Origin: Corynebacterium sp.
GTDB lineage: Bacteria > Actinomycetota > Actinomycetes > Mycobacteriales > Mycobacteriaceae
Reading direction: 5' to 3'
Assembly (NCBI RefSeq): GCF_022712275.1
Contig: NZ_JALAGU010000022.1
Coordinates: forward strand, 90,149 to 154,148
Length of the DNA stretch: 64,000 bases
The notes below the pieces were generated by a model that saw nothing but the letters and a program-made list of their open reading frames with translations, did not search any database and was not told the origin of the DNA. Position 1 is the first letter of the stretch. Each line of letters begins with the position of its first letter. A program made the position numbers and the translations under genes. Positions 21,052 through 29,815 of this stretch are shown here, piece by piece.

Positions 21052-22805
21052 CCCTCCACCTGCCCACCGGGGCCCCGTTCTCCGTCGAACAGCAGACCTG
21101 GCTCGACGGCTTCTTCGCCGGCCTCGACCTCGGTCGTGAGCGCTACCAGGGGCCGGCCGCCACACTGACCGTCGAGGTCCTCTTCGGCTCGCAGACCGGA
21201 AACTCCTCCGAGCTCGCCGACCAGCTCGCCGCCGGGCTGCGGGCAGCCGGTCTCGGAGCCAACGTCACCGAGCTCGATGCCGCCGGTGTCGGTGTACTGA
21301 CCTCCGGGTCGAGCCACGTGCTCATCGTCACCTCCACCTACGGTGAAGGCGAGATGCCCGACAACGCCGAGATGTTCTGGGAGGAGCTCAACGGCGCCGA
21401 GATGCCACGGCTGGAGGACCTCTCCTTCGCCGTGCTCGGTCTCGGTGACTCCGGCTACGACGACTTCTGCCAGGCAGGTAAGGACCTCGACATCCGCCTC
21501 GAGCAGCTCGGTGCCAGACGGCTCACCGCCCGGGTCGACTGTGACGTCGACTTCGAGGACGAGGCCACCGCGTGGATCAGTGACGCGGTCGCCGCGGTCG
21601 TCGCCGACGCCCCCGCCGGTGCAGCCGGTGGTGCCGCTCCCGGGGCCGCAGGTGCGACCGCCGCTGCCGCCGACAAGCCGGCGAAGTCGAAGTGGAACCG
21701 GAAGAACCCCTTCCCCTCCCGGCTCGCCGCGACCCGCCGGCTCTCCGCCGAGGGCAGCGCGAAGGAGATCCACCACTACGAGTTCGATCTGGCGGACTCC
21801 GGCATCACCTATGCCGCCGGCGATGCCCTGGCCGTCATGCCCGTCAACGATCCCGAGCTGGTCAGCGCGATTCTCGCCTGCCTGGGCCTTGACGGTGGCC
21901 TGGCGGTCGAGGACTCGACCCTGTTCGAGACTATCCTGAAGACCCGTGAGATCCGGACCCCCGGCAAGGACCTCATCGCCGCGGTAGCCGACGCCTCCCC
22001 GGACGGTGGTCTCGCCGACATCGTCCGCCGCGACGACCGGGACGCCCTGGACTCCTTCCTCTGGGGCCGGGACATCCTCGACCTGCTCGAGGAGAACCCG
22101 TCGGCCCGGTTCAGTGCAGAGGAACTGCTCGACCTGCTGCGCCCGCTGCAGTCGCGTCAGTACTCGATCTCCTCCTCCCCGCTGGCCAGCCCGGACCGGA
22201 TCCACCTCACGGTGGCTTCGGTGCGGCACAGCCCGGAGCCGGGTGCCCGCACCCACGGCGGCGTGTGCTCGACCTATCTCTCCGACCGGATCGCCGACGG
22301 CGACCTCACCGGTATCTGGCTGCAGCCGAACAGCGCCTTCAGCGTTCCGGAGGACGCCGACCGGCCGGTCATCATGGTCGGCCCCGGTACCGGTATAGCC
22401 CCGTTCCGTGGTTTCCTCCACGAGCGTGCCGAGGCCGGCGCCACCGGCGGCAACTGGCTGTTCTTCGGCGACCAGCACCGCGCGACCGACTACATCTACG
22501 AGGACGAACTCACCGAACTCGAGGAGAAGGGCGTGCTGACGAAGCTGTCGCTGGCCTTCTCCCGTGACCAGGCGGAGAAGGTCTACGTCCAGACCCGCAT
22601 GCGTGAGGAGGCCGAGGAGCTCTACCGCTGGCTGGAGGACGGCGCGTACTTCTACGTCTGTGGTGACGCCTCCCGCATGGCCAAGGATGTCGAAACCGCC
22701 CTGCTCGACGTCATCGCCGAGCAGTCCGGTGGCTCCGAGAACGCCGCGCAGGACTACCTGGCGAAGCTGAAGAAGGAGAAGCGGTACGTCAGGGACGTCT
22801 ACTGA
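21048..22805 (+). CDS. CysJ-like NADPH diflavin reductase (FMN + FAD), partner of the GltB-like protein
   Basis: 585 residues with the whole CysJ layout (E. coli CysJ is 599). A short helical N terminus resembles the CysJ oligomerisation segment; flavodoxin domain about 40-185 (VLFGSQTGNSSELA, TSTYGEGEMPDNA, LGLGDSGYDDFC); Ala/Pro-rich linker about 186-210; FAD domain with RQYSISSSP near 370 and GGVCSTYLSDR; NADPH domain with GPGTGIAPFRGFLHERA near 445, SRDQAEKVYVQ (Ser/Arg/Lys/Tyr set that reads the 2'-phosphate), YVCGDASRMAKDVE, and terminal RYVRDVY. Normally such a protein feeds sulfite reductase CysI, but no cysI is here; the ATG lies inside the stop of the GltB-like gene, so the likeliest acceptor is that protein. 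A role in sulfite reduction elsewhere in the genome is the alternative. Confidence 0.92.
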   Translation: MTLHLPTGAPFSVEQQTWLDGFFAGLDLGRERYQGPAATLTVEVLFGSQTGNSSELADQLAAGLRAAGLGANVTELDAAGVGVLTSGSSHVLIVTSTYGEGEMPDNAEMFWEELNGAEMPRLEDLSFAVLGLGDSGYDDFCQAGKDLDIRLEQLGARRLTARVDCDVDFEDEATAWISDAVAAVVADAPAGAAGGAAPGAAGATAAAADKPAKSKWNRKNPFPSRLAATRRLSAEGSAKEIHHYEFDLADSGITYAAGDALAVMPVNDPELVSAILACLGLDGGLAVEDSTLFETILKTREIRTPGKDLIAAVADASPDGGLADIVRRDDRDALDSFLWGRDILDLLEENPSARFSAEELLDLLRPLQSRQYSISSSPLASPDRIHLTVASVRHSPEPGARTHGGVCSTYLSDRIADGDLTGIWLQPNSAFSVPEDADRPVIMVGPGTGIAPFRGFLHERAEAGATGGNWLFFGDQHRATDYIYEDELTELEEKGVLTKLSLAFSRDQAEKVYVQTRMREEAEELYRWLEDGAYFYVCGDASRMAKDVETALLDVIAEQSGGSENAAQDYLAKLKKEKRYVRDVY

Positions 22806-22822
22806 CGTCTACTGACGTCTAC
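22794..22822. repeat. Three tandem copies of a 10-base unit across two convergent stop codons
   Basis: The unit GACGTCTACT occurs at 22794-22803 and 22804-22813, and 9 of 10 bases at 22814-22822. The first junction contains the TGA of the diflavin reductase and the third copy contains the stop of the convergent DinB gene, so a slippage duplication has probably separated the two stops by whole units. Confidence 0.85.
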
Positions 22823-23310
22823 CGCCTCCCGGTGAGCAGGATGTCTCGGCAGACCTCCAGGTGACCGAGGTGCTGCGCCATCTCCCGGAGCATGTGGTCG
22901 AGCACCCACTCCGGGGTGACGAAGGCGGCGTCCTTCCGCGAGGTCCCCTTGGCCGCGCGGTTCCGGATGCCGTCAGCCATCGCCACGGTCGCCCACCCCG
23001 GCAACCGGTCGCGTAGCTCCTCCACGAGGTGACAGGCTTCGTCGACCGTGCCGGTGGCCTCGAATTCGGCGTCACGGTCGCGGGGCGGCAGGTCCTCGCC
23101 GGCGGCGAAGGCCCCGCCCCAGAACTGCGCCATCCCGTGGATGTGGGCGACGAGGGCGAAGGGACTGTTGACGGTCCCCGGGACCGGTGAGCTGTTCACC
23201 GTCGAATCATCGAGGGTGTCCAGGGCTGCATCGACACCGTCGAGGAGTTCGGCGGCGACGCCGAGGAACGCGTCGAGGAGAGCATGATGGCCGGTTACGG
23301 ATGTGTCCAT
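22819..23310 (-). CDS. DinB-family (DUF664-like) putative thiol-dependent metalloenzyme
   Basis: 163 residues, all-helical composition. LVAHIHGMAQFWGG near residue 55 and REMAQHLGHLEVCRDIL near the C terminus place histidines as in the four-helix DinB fold, where three His usually bind a metal. Actinobacterial relatives are often mycothiol-dependent transferases, but no substrate can be inferred. The start is taken as ATG 23310; an in-frame GTG at 23328 is possible, and neither has a strong ribosome site. It runs head-on into the diflavin reductase, with the stops 14 bases apart, and lies between the accessory pair and rsmB. Confidence 0.75.
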   Translation of the reverse strand: MDTSVTGHHALLDAFLGVAAELLDGVDAALDTLDDSTVNSSPVPGTVNSPFALVAHIHGMAQFWGGAFAAGEDLPPRDRDAEFEATGTVDEACHLVEELRDRLPGWATVAMADGIRNRAAKGTSRKDAAFVTPEWVLDHMLREMAQHLGHLEVCRDILLTGRR

Positions 23311-23357
23311 GATCACAAGCGTAACCACGCGGCACCGGCCTCTGCCTCAGACAGGAC

Positions 23358-24938
23358 TCAGTCAGCCACCCGCAGCACCGCGAAGAACATCGCGTCGGTG
23401 CCGTGCCGGTGCGGCCAGAGCTGCACGAACGGGGCAGAATCCAGGGTGCCGGACGCCGCCAGGTCAGGGAACAGTGCGGTGGCGTCCTCGATGACCGCAC
23501 CGGTCTGATCGGCGACTGCCCGGACCACGTCGCGGGTCTCCGCGGGATGCGGTGAGCAGGTCGAGTAGACGACGATGCCACCGGGTCGGGTGGCCTTGAG
23601 CGCCGAGCGCAGCAGGTCCTTCTGCAACGGCACCAGCTCGGCGACGTCCGCCGGGGTCTTGCGCCAGCGGGCCTCCGGACGACGACGCAGCGCGCCGAGC
23701 CCGGTGCAGGGGGCGTCCACCAGGACGCGGTCGAATCCGTCCCCCTCTGGACTGACCGGCATGTCCAGCCCACGGATCTCCGCCAGATGGCGCCCGTCGC
23801 CCTGGTGGACCCGGGCCGGCAGCCCGTCGGTGGCGGTGCGGACCAGCTTCGCGCGGTGGGCGGCCGGCTCCACGGCGTCCACTGTCGCCCGGTCCCCCAT
23901 GGCCCAGGAGGCGAGGAAGGCGGTCTTGCCGCCGGGGCCGGAGCACAGGTCCAGCCAGCGGCCGTGGTCCTCGGCGACCTCGGCACGCAGCATGGCCAGG
24001 GCGATGAGCTGGGAGCCCTCGTCCTGTACACCGGCCAGCCCCTCCCGCACCGGGTCGAGGTCGCCGGGGTCACCCTCGGGCAGGTAGACGGCGTAGGGCG
24101 ACCAGCGGCCCTCGTCGCCACCGGTGACCAGCGCAAGTTCCTCACCGGACATCTGGCCGGGTCGGGCCGCCAGGTGCACGACCGGACGGGCGTCGTCGGC
24201 CTCCAGGGCCTCAGCCAGTTCGGCGGCCGGAGCATCCGGGGTGCCGCCGAGAGCGGTGTTGAAGGCTTCCGCGATCCAGGTCGGGTGCGAGGTCTGCAGA
24301 GCAAGTCGGGTGACCGGGTCGGTGACCTTCGCGGTGACCCGGCTCTCCCACTTCTCGGCCGGGGTGCGGGTCAGGGTGCGCAGCACACCGTTGGTGAAAC
24401 CGGACGCCTTCGCCTCCCCGTTGGCCTTGACCAGTTCGACGGTGGTGTTCACCGCGGCATGGTCGTCGACCCGGGTACGCAGGATCTGGTAGGCGCCCAG
24501 GCGCAGTGCATCGAGGACGACGGCGTCGATCTTGTCGACGGGACGCCCTGCGGCGTCGGCGATGATCGCGTCAAGCAGCCCCTGCATGCGCAGGGTGCCG
24601 TAGGTCAGCTCGGTGGCGAAGGCGGCGTCGCGGCCGTGGATCTTCTGCTCGCGCAGTGCGGCGGGCAGGGCGATGTTGGCGAAGGCGGCGTCCGTGGAGA
24701 CCTTGCGCAGCACCTCGAAGACGATGTCGCGGACCCGGTCACCCGAGCCGATGCGACGTCGGGCGTTCTCGTGCTCCCGGCGGTGAGACTCGCTGCGGCG
24801 CTCGTAGCCCTTGTTGCCACCACCCCGGTTGCCGCCGCGCTGACCGCCCTGACGCTTCCGGTTGTCCTGTCCCTTGTCATGTCCTCTGTCACCGGACCCG
24901 GTGCGTCCGGACTCGGACCGTGACCTGAAGCCACCCAT
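23358..24938 (-). CDS. rsmB: 16S rRNA (cytosine-5) methyltransferase RsmB/Sun
   Basis: Methylates a 16S rRNA cytosine using SAM. 526 residues: a basic, Gly/Arg/Ser-rich disordered tail (residues 1-60), an N-terminal NusB-like RNA-binding domain (VRDIVFEVLRKV to about 200), and the methyltransferase domain with LDLCSGPGGKT, VDAPCTGLGALRRRPE (catalytic Cys) and VVYSTCSPHPAE (second Cys). The long tail is typical in actinobacteria. ATG at 24938 overlaps the fmt stop by one base (TGATG). Confidence 0.95.
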   Translation of the reverse strand: MGGFRSRSESGRTGSGDRGHDKGQDNRKRQGGQRGGNRGGGNKGYERRSESHRREHENARRRIGSGDRVRDIVFEVLRKVSTDAAFANIALPAALREQKIHGRDAAFATELTYGTLRMQGLLDAIIADAAGRPVDKIDAVVLDALRLGAYQILRTRVDDHAAVNTTVELVKANGEAKASGFTNGVLRTLTRTPAEKWESRVTAKVTDPVTRLALQTSHPTWIAEAFNTALGGTPDAPAAELAEALEADDARPVVHLAARPGQMSGEELALVTGGDEGRWSPYAVYLPEGDPGDLDPVREGLAGVQDEGSQLIALAMLRAEVAEDHGRWLDLCSGPGGKTAFLASWAMGDRATVDAVEPAAHRAKLVRTATDGLPARVHQGDGRHLAEIRGLDMPVSPEGDGFDRVLVDAPCTGLGALRRRPEARWRKTPADVAELVPLQKDLLRSALKATRPGGIVVYSTCSPHPAETRDVVRAVADQTGAVIEDATALFPDLAASGTLDSAPFVQLWPHRHGTDAMFFAVLRVAD

Positions 24939-25918
24939 CAGTTCTCTCCCTCGTCGAATGCCGCATGCCCGTCGTCGAACAGGTCACCTCGGCCGCGGGC
25001 CCAGTCGGCCGCGGCCATCATCTTCTTGCCCGGCGGCTGGATCCGGGTGATCTCGAGGACGCCGTCCCCGGTGCCGACAAGTACCCGGGACTTCTCCGCG
25101 AGGATCTCCCCGGCGGGCAGAACTGGTGCCTCTTCGCCGTCGACCGGCAGCAGGAGCCCGAGCTTGTACCGCTCACCGGACAGCGTGGTCCAGGGGCCCG
25201 GTGCCGGCATGTGTGCCCGGGTGATGCGCTGGATCTCCACGGCAGGACGCGTCCAGTCGACCTCGGCGTCAGCGGTGGTGATCTTCGCTGCGTAGGTCAT
25301 GCCCTCCCCGGGCTGCTCCACCGGTGTCACCTGCCCGGAACCCAGTCCGGTCAGGGACTCCCCCAGCAGCACCCGTCCGGCGTAGGTCAGGCGGGTGAGC
25401 AGGTCATCGGCGGTGTCCTCCAACCCGACCGGTTCCTCGACGGTGCCGGTGACCGGACCTGCGTCCAGTTCCGGGACGATACGGAAGGTCGTCGCACCCG
25501 TGACCGAGTCACCGGCGGCGATGGCGGCCTGGACCGGTGCAGCGCCACGCCAGCGCGGCAGCAGTGAGAAGTGCAGGTTGATCCAGCCGTGGCGGAAGAT
25601 GTCCAGCACATCGGCCGGGAGGATCTGCCCGTAGGCGACCACGGCGACAGCGTCGACGCCGTCGGCGGCGTATCCGCGCAGGGTCTCCCGGACCTCGTCG
25701 GACTCCCCGACGGAGGCCTTCAGCGAGGCCCACTTGTGGACCGGCACACCGGCGGCCTCCGCCACTTCGGCGACCTTTGACGGGTGCAGGCTCCTCCCGC
25801 GACCGCGCTTCGCATCGGGTTGGGTGAGCACCGCGACGACCTCGTGGGCGGGGTCGTCGAGCAGGTACTGCAGGGTGACGGCGGCGGGCTCGGGGGTCCC
25901 GGCGAACAGGATCTTCAT
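24938..25918 (-). CDS. fmt: Methionyl-tRNA formyltransferase
   Basis: Formylates initiator Met-tRNA with 10-formyltetrahydrofolate. 326 residues, normal length. MKILFAGTPEPAAVTLQ at the N terminus, GQILPADVLD and INLHFSLLPRWRGAAPVQ with the catalytic Asn/His region, and the C-terminal tRNA-binding OB domain. ATG at 25918 shares ATGA with the def stop: def and fmt act in sequence on the same formyl group, so coupling is expected. Confidence 0.97.
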   Translation of the reverse strand: MKILFAGTPEPAAVTLQYLLDDPAHEVVAVLTQPDAKRGRGRSLHPSKVAEVAEAAGVPVHKWASLKASVGESDEVRETLRGYAADGVDAVAVVAYGQILPADVLDIFRHGWINLHFSLLPRWRGAAPVQAAIAAGDSVTGATTFRIVPELDAGPVTGTVEEPVGLEDTADDLLTRLTYAGRVLLGESLTGLGSGQVTPVEQPGEGMTYAAKITTADAEVDWTRPAVEIQRITRAHMPAPGPWTTLSGERYKLGLLLPVDGEEAPVLPAGEILAEKSRVLVGTGDGVLEITRIQPPGKKMMAAADWARGRGDLFDDGHAAFDEGEN

Positions 25919-26415
25919 CGGTTAAACCACCCGCTCCCCCGGATCCCCGCCATGACCTCGCGGCGGGCCGCGGGCTCCATGCGCTGGAAGTACATCACTC
26001 CGTCGAGGTGGTCGGTCTCATGCTGGACGCAGCGGGCCAGCAGTCCGGTGACCTCCCGGTCGACCTCCTCGCCGTCGACGGTGACCCCGGTGACGTGCAC
26101 GGTCGCCGCACGGGTGACGTCTCCCCCGGCATCCGGCACGGACAGGCATCCCTCGCGGCCGGTCTGGGTCTCCTCCCCGACGGCCTCCCACACCGGGTTG
26201 ACGATGTGGCCACGGTCGCCGTCGCAGTCGTAGACGAAGACCCGTCGGGTCACACCGACCTGGTTGGCGGCCAGGCCGACGCCGCCGGCGGCGTCCATCG
26301 TCTCGTACATGTCCTCGACGAGGGTGCGCAGGATGGGGTCGGTCGGGTCGTCGATGTTCTCGGCGACGGTACGCAGTACCGGGTCACCGAACAGACGGAT
26401 GTCAAGGGCAGTCAT
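25915..26415 (-). CDS. def: Peptide deformylase
   Basis: Removes the N-formyl group from nascent proteins. 166 residues with the three canonical motifs: GGVGLAANQVG, EGCLSVPD (metal Cys) and QHETDHLDGVMY (metal His and catalytic Glu). Like many actinobacterial deformylases it ends shortly after the third motif. ATG at 26415, 11 bases after the priA stop. Confidence 0.97.
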   Translation of the reverse strand: MTALDIRLFGDPVLRTVAENIDDPTDPILRTLVEDMYETMDAAGGVGLAANQVGVTRRVFVYDCDGDRGHIVNPVWEAVGEETQTGREGCLSVPDAGGDVTRAATVHVTGVTVDGEEVDREVTGLLARCVQHETDHLDGVMYFQRMEPAARREVMAGIRGSGWFNR

Positions 26416-26426
26416 GGCTGCCCAGT

Positions 26427-28478
26427 CTATCCCACCCGCACCGGGTCGATGACGACGCGCAGGGGTCCGGTGAGACGCCGTGTGGCGCGGACGGACCTCG
26501 CTGCACGCAGTGCCGCACCGAGCAGCACGGCGGCGTCCTCACCTCCGGCGGTACGGCGCGGCGTCCGCAGGATCAGCCGACGTGCCAGATGCAGTTCCGA
26601 CTCGCCCAGTCCCGCCGGCGGCCGCACCCCCGGCGGCAGGTCCACCGGTCCGAGGACCTCCAGCTGGTCGAGTGCCTCGGGGACGACCAGCGCCTCCCGG
26701 AGCTCCCGCACGGTATCGGTGGTGCCGTCGACTGCGACGAGCACCGTGGCCGGCGGGAACCCGGCCGAGCGTCGCTGCGCGAGTTCGGTGGCCGCCGCCC
26801 CTTCCGGGTCCCACCGGATCAGCGCCTGGGCCTCAGGGAGGTCGGTGCGGGCCACGAGCACGACCTGTCCACCCTGCTCCCGCGGCACGACGAGACAGGA
26901 TGCCTCCATCCACTGACGCAGGGCGCCCTCGGAGGCCCGCAGATCAGCCCGGCCCAGGGTGAGCCAGGGGTCGAGCAGGACCGCCGCACCGTAGCCGGAC
27001 TCCGCGACGGGTTCGGCACCCGGAGTGGCGACCACGATGCGTGGCCCTACGGGGACGCGGTCCTTGACCTGCGAACCGCCGGAGAGCATCACCGGCACCC
27101 CGGGGAAGGCACGGCCGAGTTCTTCGGCGGTGCGGTCGGAACCGATGACCGTCATCCGGACCGCATGGCCACCACAGCCCGGGCAGGTGAACCGGCCCTC
27201 AGGGGCACCGCACCACCGGCAGCGGGGCTCAGCGGCGGAGTCCCCGCCCCCGGGCGGCAGCTCCAGTGGTCCGTTGCACCGACGGCAGCGGGCGGTCGTC
27301 CGGCAGTCCCTGCAGGCCAGGGAGGGTGCGTAGCCCCGACGCGGGACCTGGACCAGGGCGGGCAGGCCGTTGTCAGCGGCCGTGCGGATCGCCTTGTAGC
27401 CGGCAGCCGGGATCCGGGTGAAGGACTGGCGTGCGTCGTGGGCGTCATCGAGGGCGTGGATCCACGGCATCCGGTCACGGAGGACCCCGGGATCGGCGCG
27501 CAGTGTGGGGCAGAATCCTTCCTCGACCCACTGCTGCACCTCGGCGCTGCGGTGGGCCCCTCCGACGATGAAACCACATCCTTCCTGCTCAGCGCGTATT
27601 TTCAGGACATCACGGGCATGGAGGTACGGGGCACGGGGGTCGACGAGGGAGTCGTCCGCCTCCCCGGTCAGCATCATCAGCCGGAGTCCGGGGACCGGTA
27701 CGGTCGCTGCGGAACGGGTGCCGACGACGACACGCCCCTGACCGGCGAGTACGGCGAGGTAACGACGGTACCGTGCGGCCGGTCCGACGGAGGCGGTGAG
27801 TTCGGTGATCTGGGCGGCGGACAGGAAATTCCGCAGCGCCGCAGTGAGCCGGTCGACGTCACGCTGGTCGGGGACGACCAGCAGGACGCCACCCCCCGAC
27901 CAAGCGACAGTGGCGGCCATCTCGGCGACGCGGGCCGCCCAGTCCTCACCCGGCGTCCACAGCCAGGAAGCCCGGGCCGCACGCCCGGCCAGTACGGCCT
28001 CCAGCAGACTGTCGGCGTGCCGGTAGCCCGCCCAGCCGGCGAGTGCGGCGTCCCGGGCTGCGGCGGTGAGGTCCTCGACGGGCTCGAGTGCACCGTAGAG
28101 TTCCGGCCAGTCCACCCCGTTGCCGAACAGGCCGGCCTTTTCCGCGCTGGCGTGCCGGGAGGGCAACGCGGCGCGGAGGATGTCGGACCGGACTCCGGCG
28201 TAACGGTCCGCGAGGAGGTTGACGAGGTCCCACAGTCCCGGTGGGACGACGACCTCGGGACTGATGACGCGCTGCAGCGCGCTCAACCGACCCTCGTGGT
28301 CGGTGCCGCGTCGCCGTTCGACGACGACGGCGTCGACCAGGCGTCCGGCGAATCGGATGCGGACGCGGACGCCGGGGCGGGCGGTGGTGTCCAGCTCCTC
28401 AGGGACCGAGTAGTCGAAGAGCCGGTCGAGGTGCGGCATACCCAGCAGGGGCAGCACCCGGGCGACGGGCAGGTCCAC
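26427..28478 (-). CDS. priA: PriA-like primosomal protein N', probably without helicase activity
   Basis: PriA recognises stalled forks and loads the replisome. 683 residues from a GTG at 28478, chosen because the homologous N terminus VDLPVARVLPLLGMPHLDRL begins there. The zinc-binding cysteines are present (CRDCRTTARCRRC and CRWCGAPEGRFTCPGCGG). The Walker A position reads LAGRAARASWLW and the DEEH position LTGEADDS, so the ATPase motifs are lost. Actinobacterial PriA proteins are known to be degenerate in this way, and a structural role in fork recognition is inferred. Confidence 0.92.
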   Translation of the reverse strand: MDLPVARVLPLLGMPHLDRLFDYSVPEELDTTARPGVRVRIRFAGRLVDAVVVERRRGTDHEGRLSALQRVISPEVVVPPGLWDLVNLLADRYAGVRSDILRAALPSRHASAEKAGLFGNGVDWPELYGALEPVEDLTAAARDAALAGWAGYRHADSLLEAVLAGRAARASWLWTPGEDWAARVAEMAATVAWSGGGVLLVVPDQRDVDRLTAALRNFLSAAQITELTASVGPAARYRRYLAVLAGQGRVVVGTRSAATVPVPGLRLMMLTGEADDSLVDPRAPYLHARDVLKIRAEQEGCGFIVGGAHRSAEVQQWVEEGFCPTLRADPGVLRDRMPWIHALDDAHDARQSFTRIPAAGYKAIRTAADNGLPALVQVPRRGYAPSLACRDCRTTARCRRCNGPLELPPGGGDSAAEPRCRWCGAPEGRFTCPGCGGHAVRMTVIGSDRTAEELGRAFPGVPVMLSGGSQVKDRVPVGPRIVVATPGAEPVAESGYGAAVLLDPWLTLGRADLRASEGALRQWMEASCLVVPREQGGQVVLVARTDLPEAQALIRWDPEGAAATELAQRRSAGFPPATVLVAVDGTTDTVRELREALVVPEALDQLEVLGPVDLPPGVRPPAGLGESELHLARRLILRTPRRTAGGEDAAVLLGAALRAARSVRATRRLTGPLRVVIDPVRVG

Positions 28479-28483
28479 GGTGG

Positions 28484-29698
28484 TTAGCGGCCGGCGGCGG
28501 CCTTGAGATCGGCGACGCGGTCGGTGTGCTCCCACGGCAGGTCGATGTCGGTACGGCCGAAGTGACCGTAGGCGGCGGTCTGCGCGTAGATCGGACGCAG
28601 CAGGTCCAGCTCACGGATGATCGCGGCGGGACGCAGGTCGAAGACCTTCTGCACGGCAGCCTGGATCGACTCGTCGGTCAGTCCCTCGGCGGCGGTGCCG
28701 AAGGTCTCGACGTAGAGCCCGACCGGCTGGGCCTTGCCGATGGCGTAGGCGACCTGGACCTCAGCACGGTGCGCGAGGCCTGCGGCGACGATGTTCTTGG
28801 CGACCCAACGCATCGCGTAGGCGGCGGAGCGGTCGACCTTGCTCGGGTCCTTACCGGAGAAGGCGCCGCCACCGTGGCGGGCCATGCCGCCGTAAGTGTC
28901 GACGATGATCTTGCGGCCGGTCAGTCCGGCATCGCCCATCGGGCCGCCGAGGATGAAGGAACCGGACGGGTTGATGAGGACCTTGAGGTCGTCGGTGATG
29001 AACTGACCGAGGTCGGCGTCCTGCACCACCCAGTTGATGACGTGCTCCCGCAGCTGCTCCTCGAGCCACTCCTGGGAGGAGTCCGGCCCGTGCTGGGTGG
29101 AGATGACGACCGTGTCGAGGTGGTGCGGACGGTTCTCCGCGTCATAGGCGAAGGTGACCTGGGTCTTGCCGTCGGGACGCAGGTCGGGGACGATGCCCTC
29201 CTTGCGGACCTGGGTCAGGCGGCGCGAGAGCCGGTGTGCCGTCGCGATCGGCAGCGGCATGAGCTCGGGGGTCTCGTCGGTGGCGTAGCCGAACATGAGG
29301 CCCTGGTCACCGGCACCGGCCTGGTCGTCGGCATCGTGCTCGTCGCCGTCATTGGTGCGGTACTCGTGGGAGGTGTCGACGCCGTCGCCGATCTCCTGGG
29401 ACTGCTCGCCGATGGCGACATTGACGCCACAGGTGGAGCCGTCGAAGCCGACCTCGGAGGAGGTGAAACCGATGGCCCGGATGGTGTCTCGCACCAGCTG
29501 GGGGATCTCGACGTAGGCGTCGGTCCGGACCTCGCCGGCGACATGGACCTGACCCGTGGTGACCAGGGTTTCGACGGCGACGTGGGACTTCGGGTCCTTG
29601 GCGAGCAGTGCGTCGAGGATCGTGTCGGAAATGGCGTCACAGATCTTGTCAGGGTGACCTTCGGTCACAGACTCACTGGTGAAAAGGCGGAAAGACAC
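28484..29698 (-). CDS. metK: S-adenosylmethionine synthetase
   Basis: Makes SAM from methionine and ATP. 404 residues. Signatures: [20 protein letters not shown] at the N terminus, [31 protein letters not shown] and the late DLPWEHTDR. The GTG at 29698 is chosen because the conserved sequence begins right after it and AGGAAGCG lies upstream; the ATG at 29740 would add residues absent from relatives. A perfect TAGAC-N6-GTCTA operator lies 50 bases upstream, so McbR-type repression by the methionine/cysteine regulon is predicted. Confidence 0.96.
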   Translation of the reverse strand: MSFRLFTSESVTEGHPDKICDAISDTILDALLAKDPKSHVAVETLVTTGQVHVAGEVRTDAYVEIPQLVRDTIRAIGFTSSEVGFDGSTCGVNVAIGEQSQEIGDGVDTSHEYRTNDGDEHDADDQAGAGDQGLMFGYATDETPELMPLPIATAHRLSRRLTQVRKEGIVPDLRPDGKTQVTFAYDAENRPHHLDTVVISTQHGPDSSQEWLEEQLREHVINWVVQDADLGQFITDDLKVLINPSGSFILGGPMGDAGLTGRKIIVDTYGGMARHGGGAFSGKDPSKVDRSAAYAMRWVAKNIVAAGLAHRAEVQVAYAIGKAQPVGLYVETFGTAAEGLTDESIQAAVQKVFDLRPAAIIRELDLLRPIYAQTAAYGHFGRTDIDLPWEHTDRVADLKAAAGR

Positions 29699-29747
29699 TC
29701 GGTGTTCGCTTCCTGTAGGGAGTCGGATAGGGCAATTCACACAATAT

Positions 29748-29763
29748 TAGACCAAGCGGTCTA
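29748..29763 (-). promoter_or_regulatory. McbR-type operator TAGAC-N6-GTCTA upstream of metK
   Basis: The exact C. glutamicum McbR consensus TAGAC-N6-GTCTA, here TAGACCAAGCGGTCTA, is present without mismatch. McbR is a TetR-family repressor of methionine and cysteine genes that also controls metK in C. glutamicum. Site seen in sequence; regulator presence and effect inferred. Confidence 0.85.
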
Positions 29764-29794
29764 GCAGGGGTACGGCAGGGTTGCCCCGAAAACT

Positions 29795-29815
29795 GCCCCG
29801 GACCTATTCCGGGGC
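29795..29815 (-). terminator. Rho-independent-like terminator overlapping the coaBC stop
   Basis: Arms GCCCCGG and CCGGGGC with a 7-base loop, followed on the minus strand by AGTTTT. It separates coaBC from metK transcription. Confidence 0.6.

Noticed and set aside
18382..21165. A 927-codon minus-strand open frame opposite the GltB-like gene
   Set aside because: Shadow of the GltB-like reading frame; composition is repetitive and no family signature appears.
21048..22805. Calling the reductase a sulfite reductase alpha subunit (cysJ) by default
   Set aside because: No hemoprotein subunit is nearby and the start is embedded in the stop of the GltB-like gene, so the symbol would imply an unsupported partner.
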